This document shows positions 8,197-15,912 of a stretch of 64,000 nt of DNA, piece by piece. Position 1 is the first letter of the stretch, and each line of letters starts with the position of its first letter. Below the pieces are notes generated by a model, which saw only the letters and a list, made by a program, of their open reading frames with translations, made no database searches and was not told the origin of the DNA. The position numbers were made by a program, and so were the translations under genes. The stretch comes from an uncultured Lachnospiraceae bacterium. GTDB taxonomy: Bacteria > Bacillota > Clostridia > Lachnospirales > Lachnospiraceae. The stretch covers positions 124,001 through 188,000 of the forward strand of contig CATLGV010000003.1 of assembly GCA_949948735.1 (NCBI GenBank). The letters are read 5' to 3'.

Positions 8197-9693
8197 TTAA
8201 AAAATATCTGCAGTGTCAATTTCGTGCTTGATCTTCCTGACCCTTCCGACCGCCAGCGGCAGACACAGGACAAGGAACAGCGCCAGCACAATCAGCACGA
8301 TATGCTCTTCCACCCATTCCTTCCGGTACTGCTTAAACGCCTTGGAATAGTTCTCGTCGTCCCATTTTAATTCGAAATATTCCATCGCTTCATGGTACTT
8401 TTCCTGCCGCAGCAGCGAACGGCCGATACCGATGTAAGCCAGGTCATAATTGCCGTTGAGCTTGAGCACTTCCTTCCAGATCTCCCCGGACTCATAATAT
8501 TTACCGTTCTGGAACGCTTCGATTGCCTCATAAACCAGTCCGCCGAATTCTGTCGTCGAAAATACCGTGACGCTGCAGTCCACCGAATCCAGTACCAGCA
8601 AGTCATGTCCCATATGGTCTAACGCCGACGGCTGCCTGAAATAACCGTCCATATTGCCGGCCCCGCCAAAGGTGAACACCATGTCCCCCTGGTCGTTATA
8701 TCCGAAAAGTCTCCCCCGCACCTTGTCAAGCGCAACATAGATGTCGTTTTCAAGCGCCGTAATGTCCGAAAACAGCGACGGTCCGTCGTAGCCGGAATTC
8801 TCGCCGTTCCACCACAAATCGCCTATCGGCGCAAACGGGCCGTTGCGAATCAGGATGTCGGTTCCCATCAGATTCAGCTTCCGAATCGGCTTTGCCGAAT
8901 CATCCGCCAGGTCATCCTCCGTAACGTTGGACGTACATGCATAAATAAACCCTTCCGCGTCCATATAGAGATTGGAGTATTCCGTAGGCACAAACGACGC
9001 CAGCTTTGCCCGCTGCTCCTTCGTCGCAAGCCGCTTCCAGATATAATCCGTCCAGTCGTAGGTAACCTCCGTAGCGCCTACAAACCCGGAAAATGCACCG
9101 TCCGGCTCATACTTAATCAGACCCTGGTTGATATTGGTCGCCGCGCAGTAAACGCGTCCCGCCGTATCAATGGATATCTTATTGGGTAAAAACCTGGAAG
9201 CAGGATCTATCGTGGAATCCACCGGCTGGTCAAACTGCATCAGGTAATTCAAATCCTTGTCAAGCTTCAAAATCCGCTGATTGTTCATATCCGCGATATA
9301 GAAGCAGCCATCCTCGGATACCGCAATATCCGTAGGTGAAGAAAATGTCGTAATCTCCACATCCCCTTTAAAGCTGTCAATAATCCGCCTGCACTCAAAG
9401 CTGTCCTTCTTGGTCCGCTCCAGCTCGATAATCCGGTTGTTTCCCGTATCACAGATATAGATCATACTGCCGCAGACATATAAGCCCTGCGGGCCGCTGA
9501 GCTTATCCTCAAGCCCCATATCGGTTGCCGTAAATACTCCTGTCACCTCATACAGATCCGGAGAATACTGCACATCCTCCCACCAGTCATAATTGTAGGT
9601 ATAGCCCTTCTCCGCGTATGCAACCGTGGAAGAGCCGGCCAGCACTGCCGCGCCAAGCAGAAGCGCGCTTATTCTTTTCATTATTTTTTTCAT
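8197..9693 (-). CDS. NHL-repeat and TPR surface protein with C-terminal membrane anchor
   Basis: A 498-residue protein with a signal peptide (about 1-27, cleavage after STVAYA), then NHL/beta-propeller repeats (for example GPQGLYVCGSMIYICDTGNN, DIAVSEDGCFYIADMNNQR, KISIDTAGRVYCAATN) to about residue 385. Two TPR-like helical pairs follow (GKYYESGEIWKEVLKLNG and EKYHEAMEYFELKW), then one C-terminal membrane segment (about 462-480) and a short basic tail. The propeller and TPR therefore face outside. Both are binding modules; NHL propellers may bind glycans or proteins. It is co-transcribed between the first permease pair and YIP1. No catalytic motif is evident. Confidence 0.75.
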   Translation of the reverse strand: MKKIMKRISALLLGAAVLAGSSTVAYAEKGYTYNYDWWEDVQYSPDLYEVTGVFTATDMGLEDKLSGPQGLYVCGSMIYICDTGNNRIIELERTKKDSFECRRIIDSFKGDVEITTFSSPTDIAVSEDGCFYIADMNNQRILKLDKDLNYLMQFDQPVDSTIDPASRFLPNKISIDTAGRVYCAATNINQGLIKYEPDGAFSGFVGATEVTYDWTDYIWKRLATKEQRAKLASFVPTEYSNLYMDAEGFIYACTSNVTEDDLADDSAKPIRKLNLMGTDILIRNGPFAPIGDLWWNGENSGYDGPSLFSDITALENDIYVALDKVRGRLFGYNDQGDMVFTFGGAGNMDGYFRQPSALDHMGHDLLVLDSVDCSVTVFSTTEFGGLVYEAIEAFQNGKYYESGEIWKEVLKLNGNYDLAYIGIGRSLLRQEKYHEAMEYFELKWDDENYSKAFKQYRKEWVEEHIVLIVLALFLVLCLPLAVGRVRKIKHEIDTADIF

Positions 9694-9718
9694 ATCTTAC
9701 CCCCTGCCAAGATGCTTT

Positions 9719-10615
9719 TTAATCCTTTAATCCGGAGCTTGCCATTGTTTCCAAAATCTGACTTTCAGATAAGATAAAGATGATAATCGGTACTACCATC
9801 ACAATTACCGTAACTGCCGCCGCCTGCCCCGTCCGCGCAATACCGCCGCTCTGAATCTGCTGCAGGGCGTATACCAGCGTTTTCTTTTCCTCTGAATAAA
9901 TGAACGTCGAAGCTTTATTGTTCCACAAAGCCTGTACCTGGAAAATAATGAGCGTCAGCCAGGCCGGCTTTACGTTCGGCATTACGATATGCATAAATAC
10001 CTTCCATTCGCTCGCACCGTCAATCTTGGCCGCCTCAATCAGCGACATCGGAAGGCCCTCCATAAACTGCTTCATCAGGAACAAGCCAATCGGCGCCGCA
10101 AAAGAAGGGATAATGATCGCCCAGTATGTATCAATCCAGCCCAGGCCGTTAATAATCAGGTAATTCGGAATCGCCGTAACATATCCGCTGAACATCAACG
10201 CCACCGTTACCAGATTAAAGAAGGTCTTGCCGCCCGGGAACTCATACTTGGCAAGAACGAACGCGCCCATGGAGGCAATCAGCAGATGGCCTGTCGTGCC
10301 GACAAAGGTGATAAACACCGTATTGAAAATGTATCTTGAAAATGTAACCCACGATTTTCCCATTGTGACAAAAAGATCCGAGAAATTATCAAGCGTCGGG
10401 TTCTGCGCGAAAATCTTGGGCGGGAACATAAACAGCTCATCCAGCGGCTTCAACGCACTGTTGACTGCGAACACCAGCGGAAATATCATTGCGACCGCCA
10501 CCATGCACAGGAAGAGATATACGAAGAAGTCTCCCACGCGCGACCGGTTGGGCTGGCGCTTTTTCAATATTTTTGGTTTTTGCTTTACTTCCATAATCTT
10601 CTCTTTTTTTCTCAT
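9719..10615 (-). CDS. Carbohydrate ABC transporter permease, MalG type (second system)
   Basis: A 298-residue CUT1 permease. A cytosolic N-terminus rich in Lys/Arg precedes six membrane segments, starting at about residue 28 (DFFVYLFLCMVAVAMIFPL). The EAA loop EAAKIDGASEWKVFMHIVMP is near residue 195. It ends SQILETMASSGLKD, a usual MalG-type C-terminus. The start codon lies 1 base after the stop of its MalF-type partner, with AGGG seven bases upstream. It is a paralogue, not a duplicate, of 2935-3939. The receptor should be the giant binding protein at the head of the operon. Confidence 0.9.
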   Translation of the reverse strand: MRKKEKIMEVKQKPKILKKRQPNRSRVGDFFVYLFLCMVAVAMIFPLVFAVNSALKPLDELFMFPPKIFAQNPTLDNFSDLFVTMGKSWVTFSRYIFNTVFITFVGTTGHLLIASMGAFVLAKYEFPGGKTFFNLVTVALMFSGYVTAIPNYLIINGLGWIDTYWAIIIPSFAAPIGLFLMKQFMEGLPMSLIEAAKIDGASEWKVFMHIVMPNVKPAWLTLIIFQVQALWNNKASTFIYSEEKKTLVYALQQIQSGGIARTGQAAAVTVIVMVVPIIIFILSESQILETMASSGLKD

Positions 10616-10616
10616 A

Positions 10617-11555
10617 TCAGGTCCCTACTCTTCTTAACAAACTCTGGATTGCCTTGTTGCAAAGTATCATAATCAAAAACAGCATTGTCGCTATCGCGGA
10701 TGCGTATCCCATCTCGAAACGGGAATAGCCGTAGTCGAACAGATGCGTTACAACCGTCCGCGCCGCATAGTCCGTACTCGGATAACCGCACAGCTGCATC
10801 GTCACATCACATACGCCAAAGGACTGCGTGATTGCCATAACGGCGCCAAACATCAGCATCGGCTTCATATTCGGCAGGGTGATATACCACAGCTCCTGCC
10901 AGCGGTTCTTAATCCCGTCCATGTAGCCTGCCTCATACTGCGATTTGTCAATACCCTGCAGACCGGCCACAAAGGACAGGAACCCGGTTCCAAGGCTCAT
11001 CCAGAGGATAACGACCATACAAATCGGAAGCATGTACTTGGGGTCTGTAAGCCACAGCACCGGTCTTCCGATAAGCCCCCAGTTCATCAGGAACGCATTG
11101 ACATATCCGTACGCGTCTCCTCTAAAGAAGATGGAGAAGATGACGAACACGTTGCCCGCAATCGACGGCGCATAGAACACGACAATCGCAATGGTTCTGA
11201 TCCAGCGGGGAATCTCGTTGATCAGCCAGGCAAACAGGAAGGACATGATATAACCGAGCGGACCTGTTATAACTGCGATCATAAAGGTATTTTTTACGCC
11301 CGTCAGGAAAATGTCATCCTCCAAAATCAAACTGATATAGTTCTGTAATCCCACAAATGTCGGAGATTCTAGAATATTGTAATAAGTAAAGCTCAGTACA
11401 ATGGAGCTCACAACAGGGACGATGTAAAACATCGTAAACAAAATCGCGTAGGGCGCAAGAAACAGATAACACATTTTGCTTCTCTTGGCCTTCTTGATAC
11501 TTACCTGAAGATTATGCCGCCTTAATCTGAAATATTTTCTGATATATTCTTTCAC
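10617..11555 (-). CDS. Sugar ABC transporter permease, MalF type (second system)
   Basis: A 312-residue CUT1 permease with six membrane segments, starting near residue 28 (CYLFLAPYAILFTMFYIVP), and the ATPase-docking EAA-type loop (EAGYMDGIKNRWQELWYITL) near residue 222, where the canonical second Ala is Gly. It uses a GTG start at 11555 with GGGGGTAAGAAG directly before it. It follows the binding-protein gene by 18 bases and adjoins the MalG-type partner. The membrane pair presumably carries an oligosaccharide too large or too branched for the other importer, but nothing in the sequence proves this. Confidence 0.9.
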   Translation of the reverse strand: MKEYIRKYFRLRRHNLQVSIKKAKRSKMCYLFLAPYAILFTMFYIVPVVSSIVLSFTYYNILESPTFVGLQNYISLILEDDIFLTGVKNTFMIAVITGPLGYIMSFLFAWLINEIPRWIRTIAIVVFYAPSIAGNVFVIFSIFFRGDAYGYVNAFLMNWGLIGRPVLWLTDPKYMLPICMVVILWMSLGTGFLSFVAGLQGIDKSQYEAGYMDGIKNRWQELWYITLPNMKPMLMFGAVMAITQSFGVCDVTMQLCGYPSTDYAARTVVTHLFDYGYSRFEMGYASAIATMLFLIMILCNKAIQSLLRRVGT

Positions 11556-11573
11556 CTTCTTACCCCCTGTCCT

Positions 11574-14528
11574 TTATTCTTCTATTGGCAGACCGAACTC
11601 TCTACGCTTCTTGGTAATCTCTTCGTCGATTGTAATGCTGTAATCCAGAATCGTCTCGCGCGGATCCTCTTTTTTGTTGACAATCTTACGAATCGCGTTC
11701 GTAATATGACGTCCGGTATAATAACCGCCCGGCACTTCCCGTATACCGACCGTCTGCAGCCACTGTGCCGAAAGCGTCTCGATATCGTCCGCGTTCCATG
11801 CAAGCTGGCTGAACGCGTCGAAGTTTGCCGTCGCATATCTTGCCGACGATCCCAGAAGCGCCTCCATCTCGCGCCCGAAACGCACCTGCGTATCCGCCTG
11901 CGCCCACCACTTCATAAATTCCCATGAAGCATTCCGCAGCATGTCGTCCTCTGTCTTGATCATCATTGTCGCGCTGCCCGAAATAAAGTCGGAACGGTCA
12001 ATATAGGTGTTTCCGGAAGCATCCGTGACCTCCGTACCCGGAATCAGGGTGAAATCCCATAATCCGCGTATCTCCGGCGCCGATACCATCAACGTGTTAT
12101 AAACGCTGTACGAGGCGATGCCAATCGGCATCTCACCGGAACGGAACCGGCTCACAAAATCAAAGAACACCGGAATACCGTAATCTGTAAAATACTCGCT
12201 GTAGTCCTCAATCGCCGCCACACCGGCTTCCTCATCGACAGTGGTGTAGGTCCCGCCTTCACTGTACAAATCGCCGCCGTTCTGGAACAGCATGCTGAAA
12301 TACATACTCAGGTCCGCCGCATTCGATGCAACCGACGTGCTTGCCGCCGCATTCGTACTGCTTCCCGCCGCGGAGGGAATGCCAATCGACATATTGTTGC
12401 CCTGTATGGTCGGCAGCATCTCAATCAGCTCCTGCCATGTCTGGGGCACCCCAAGCTCCAGCTCCTCCAGAACATCCTTGCGGTAAAACATTACGTTGAA
12501 CGTCTGCGTCTCCGGAATAGCATAAATGCTGTCGCCCAGACGGTACTGCTCATAGGAGCTTGCCGTGTAGGATTTGAGAACCTCCTCCAGGTCTTCAAAC
12601 TGCGACAAGTCCTCCACCGCGTTACGCAGCGCGTAATTCACCGGCTGGTCCGCGCCCACGGAAAGCACGATATTAGGCCCGCGCCCCGCCACAACGGCGC
12701 TCAGCAGCGCATCCGGCGCAACGATTTCTACGTTGACCTTGATGCCGCTCTGCGGCGTAAAGGTGTCATCCACCATACTCTTCAAAATCGTTCCCTGATC
12801 ACGTCCCGTAAGCACCCACACGTGGATAACATCCTCACTGTCTGCATCGTACACATCGCCGACCGCGTCATAATCCACGGTAAACGACGCCGTAAAGGAA
12901 CGCACCTCATGTACGGCTCTGTCCCATCCGTTTGCACGATCCTTTTCCGGCTGGGCATCCCGCCCTGTAATCACAAGATAATCAATATCCAGCTTCGTCT
13001 CGCTCATATTCAAAATCGCGGTTCCAAGCGCCGTGATATTATCCTTAAAGCTGATAAACTCAATCGTAATTCTGTCCGGCCGTTCTACAAAGCGTTCCAG
13101 CTGCTGCGCCAGTGTCTGCGCCGTAGCGATTTTGTCCGCCTTCTGCCCGGTATAGAGCACCGTATCGTCAACCGCCTTGTACAGCCGCTTTGACTCCAGG
13201 GACATCGCCTCGATGATTTCCGGATATACCCTGTCGATATTGTAATCCCTGTATTTATCCGGCTGCGCTCCCGTATAAATCAGAAGCTTCCGGTATATCT
13301 GATTGAGACGGTATGTAGAGTCCTCGAGCTCTTCGAGAATGGCCCCCATGCTTCCAAGCGTCGCTTCCAGCCGGAAGGTATGCCTGCCCGCCGTCAGATA
13401 GAACCAGTACGGCTCGCCGTTCTCATCCCCCAGCGTCATCAGCTTCCAGTCATTCGAATAGTCAAAGGAAACCTCCTTAACCTCCTCAAACGGAACCTTT
13501 CCGTCTATGTATACGCATCTGCTGGACACGCTGCCTCTGGAATAGTTCTGGCGGCCCTTGACCGTGATGCTGTAATAGCCGTCCTCCGGCACTTCAAATT
13601 CCCACTCAATCCACTGGCCCGACGACCGCCATGCGTCGCCGCCCACATAATTCAAAAGCGTGTTCGTCACGCTGTAAGGCTGTGTTGTCGGGGAAGAGCG
13701 GTCATATTTTGCATAGAGGGATGCCTCGGAACGGAATGTGGACGCCTCGCCCTGCACCTTCTGCAGATAGGAACGGCCCTCGCCCGAAGCCTCCTGCCCG
13801 CCCCGGCTCTGAAGATATTCCTGATATCCGATTTCCGGCTCCAGTCCTCTCACGGAAATCGTCTTTAAGACAAGCGGCTCGTTGACCGCCTCAATCGTCA
13901 GCGTGTTCTCGCCTTTTTCAAAGAAAAACCGATAAGGCTCGGTAATATAACCCATATCATCACGGCAGTATGCCTGCTGCCATTCATACTCCTCAATCTG
14001 TGTCGGGCGAATCTCATTTCCCTGGTTATCGATTCTCGGATCCCCGTCATTTTTCCAGATTCTGGTAAACATAATATTTCCCGCATCAGAAAACGGCAGC
14101 TCCCCGTTAATGCGAATCGCGCGTTCCGCCGCAACGCCTCTGGATTCTACCGTCATATATTCTATGTAAATGTTATAAAAGCCTGTCTCCGGAATATTCA
14201 GCTTCCAGCTGATCTCCGAATCCTGGCCCGTATACACAACATTCTGCTCTCCTTCGTACTCGGCGTAAACCTCCACGCCTGTACCGGATTCATACTCGGT
14301 GACAGGAATATCAACCCGCTGCGCCGGGCATGCCGCATCCTGATGCTCGTTGAGGTAGATGGTATACGTCCCCTCTCTGCCCGTGCCCGCCACGTCCGTG
14401 GTCAGGTCATAGCCTGCATATTTTGCCTGAAAATCATCTTCACTGAGCAAATTTTTTACAATCAGCGCAATTGCAACGATTCCGACCAATCCGCATAAAA
14501 AGATGGTTTTTTTAACAGAGTCTTTCAT
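11574..14528 (-). CDS. Giant membrane-anchored solute-binding protein with carbohydrate-binding-like modules
   Basis: A 984-residue protein, about twice the usual receptor length. It has an N-terminal membrane anchor (about 8-25, FLCGLVGIVAIALIV) without a lipobox. Two beta-sandwich modules follow that resemble carbohydrate-binding domains: about 55-230 (SWKLNIPETGFYNIYIEYM) and about 255-390 (QWIEWEFEVPEDGYYSITVKG). A helical linker of about 150 residues leads to a family-1 solute-binding domain from about residue 560 to the end (VWVLTGRDQGTILKSM, YAIPETQTFNVMFYRKD, SWEFMKWWAQADTQVRFG). ATG 14528 with GGGAGG five bases upstream is preferred to an ATG 54 bases higher. It is the first gene of the nine-gene operon and the likely receptor of the 9719-11555 permeases. 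Confidence 0.8.
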   Translation of the reverse strand: MKDSVKKTIFLCGLVGIVAIALIVKNLLSEDDFQAKYAGYDLTTDVAGTGREGTYTIYLNEHQDAACPAQRVDIPVTEYESGTGVEVYAEYEGEQNVVYTGQDSEISWKLNIPETGFYNIYIEYMTVESRGVAAERAIRINGELPFSDAGNIMFTRIWKNDGDPRIDNQGNEIRPTQIEEYEWQQAYCRDDMGYITEPYRFFFEKGENTLTIEAVNEPLVLKTISVRGLEPEIGYQEYLQSRGGQEASGEGRSYLQKVQGEASTFRSEASLYAKYDRSSPTTQPYSVTNTLLNYVGGDAWRSSGQWIEWEFEVPEDGYYSITVKGRQNYSRGSVSSRCVYIDGKVPFEEVKEVSFDYSNDWKLMTLGDENGEPYWFYLTAGRHTFRLEATLGSMGAILEELEDSTYRLNQIYRKLLIYTGAQPDKYRDYNIDRVYPEIIEAMSLESKRLYKAVDDTVLYTGQKADKIATAQTLAQQLERFVERPDRITIEFISFKDNITALGTAILNMSETKLDIDYLVITGRDAQPEKDRANGWDRAVHEVRSFTASFTVDYDAVGDVYDADSEDVIHVWVLTGRDQGTILKSMVDDTFTPQSGIKVNVEIVAPDALLSAVVAGRGPNIVLSVGADQPVNYALRNAVEDLSQFEDLEEVLKSYTASSYEQYRLGDSIYAIPETQTFNVMFYRKDVLEELELGVPQTWQELIEMLPTIQGNNMSIGIPSAAGSSTNAAASTSVASNAADLSMYFSMLFQNGGDLYSEGGTYTTVDEEAGVAAIEDYSEYFTDYGIPVFFDFVSRFRSGEMPIGIASYSVYNTLMVSAPEIRGLWDFTLIPGTEVTDASGNTYIDRSDFISGSATMMIKTEDDMLRNASWEFMKWWAQADTQVRFGREMEALLGSSARYATANFDAFSQLAWNADDIETLSAQWLQTVGIREVPGGYYTGRHITNAIRKIVNKKEDPRETILDYSITIDEEITKKRREFGLPIEE

Positions 14529-14909
14529 ATATGCCTCCCATGTAACCTGGCGGCCGCTTCCGCCCGCCTGTATTTCCCGCACCCGGAATCAGCGCCCTGC
14601 GCCTCTTCCCTGACTGTTTTCATTATATTGTAGATTTTGCCCTCCCGCTCCTCACACCTTGCTTTTGACTTTTCATATTTTGCTCATTTTCGGTCGTTTC
14701 CCCTCCCCGATTCATGGGATTTTATCTGTTTTTATTGCGTGCCACCTCCAAACCTTTGTGCACTTTGTATGTTTTTTGTCAGAAAAATATACCAATTGCC
14801 CTTATTAGCATTTACTTTTTGCCCGGAAGATGCTAAAATAACAGTAGAATAAAGACATATTTCCAGTCAACGTTTTACGAAAGCACACCGTCAGGCAGGG
14901 AAGGCCACC
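14529..14909. promoter_or_regulatory. Divergent control region between the transport operon and its AraC regulator
   Basis: 381 bases without a gene. Leftward there is a TATAAT (14627-14622) with no good -35, as expected for an activator-dependent promoter. Rightward there is TTTACT, a 17-base spacer and TAAAAT (-10 at about 14834-14839). An inverted repeat TTAGCAT/ATGCTAA (14805-14811 and 14830-14836) covers the rightward promoter and is a candidate operator. The rest is pyrimidine-rich with no other recognisable element. Confidence 0.5.
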
Positions 14910-15911
14910 TTGCGGCGCGGCTCTTGGGAGGGGATTTATACGGATTTGCGCAGCTTAAAAAAGGATATATATAATGATGATTTAAGAAATATCAACGGAA
15001 ACGATTTTGACTTTTACACGGCAAACGATGACTATACCGGATCTATTATTATCAACAACAACCACGAAATCGTAGCTTACCGCAACGGCTCTACCGTCCG
15101 TGTCTGGTACAATGAGCAGGATCTCTGCTACCCGCTTCACTGGCACAATACGCTGGAGATCATCCTGCCAATCGACAACTGCTATTTCGCATGCGTCAAC
15201 GAGGTTACTTACCGCATCGAAACCGGTGAGATTTTTATGATACCGCCCGGCGAACTGCACACGGTCTATCCCCCCAAAGATGGCGGGAAGCGCCTTGTCT
15301 ATCTGCTGGATATCAATATGATCGCCAATCTGAAGGATTTCGCGGGGATTCAACCGATGCTGGCGGCGCCGCTTCATATTAAGAAAGATTCTCCGTTCAT
15401 TTATAAGGATATCCTTGCAATCCTGCTCCGGATACAGTACGAATACTTTTCCGACACGGTTTACAACGAGCTGACCATCTACTCGCTGCTGCTGAACATG
15501 TTCGTCAAGCTCGGAACCAACTACCAAAACGACAAGCTGCGCCTCTCGACCTCCCAGTCGTGCAGGCAGAACGAATATCTCCAAAAATTTAACGATTTGC
15601 TCGCCTACATAGACCTTCATTACGCAGAGCCATTAACGCTGGACGATATGGCGGCCAAAATGAGCTTCAGCAAATTCCATTTTTCGCGCCTCTTTAAGCA
15701 GTATACCAACTACACCTTCTGCGACTACTTAAATTACAGGCGCATAAAGGCGACGGAGGAGCTTTTGCTGTCCCCCGATTTATCGATTACGGATATTGCA
15801 ATGCAGGTAGGATTTTCCAGCATCTCGACCTTTAACCGGGTATTCCGGGAGCACAAAAAGTGCTCCCCCAGCGAATACCGCGCCAAGCTGTCCCTCATCC
15901 ATCAGAAATAG
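14910..15911 (+). CDS. AraC family transcriptional regulator
   Basis: A 333-residue regulator with an N-terminal cupin sugar-sensing domain (about 70-160, with LHWHNTLEI and GEIFMIPPGELHTVYPP) and a C-terminal double helix-turn-helix of AraC type (about 225-325, with MAAKMSFSKFHFSRLF and ITDIAMQVGFSSISTFNRVF). It is transcribed divergently from the nine-gene transport operon and convergently with the xylan locus, so it probably activates one or both on binding a xylan-derived sugar. The start is uncertain: TTG at 14910 has GGGAAGG five bases upstream, and no ATG occurs in frame before residue 150. Its stop lies 1 base from the stop of the esterase gene, with no terminator between. Confidence 0.85.
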   Translation: MRRGSWEGIYTDLRSLKKDIYNDDLRNINGNDFDFYTANDDYTGSIIINNNHEIVAYRNGSTVRVWYNEQDLCYPLHWHNTLEIILPIDNCYFACVNEVTYRIETGEIFMIPPGELHTVYPPKDGGKRLVYLLDINMIANLKDFAGIQPMLAAPLHIKKDSPFIYKDILAILLRIQYEYFSDTVYNELTIYSLLLNMFVKLGTNYQNDKLRLSTSQSCRQNEYLQKFNDLLAYIDLHYAEPLTLDDMAAKMSFSKFHFSRLFKQYTNYTFCDYLNYRRIKATEELLLSPDLSITDIAMQVGFSSISTFNRVFREHKKCSPSEYRAKLSLIHQK

Positions 15912-15912
15912 C

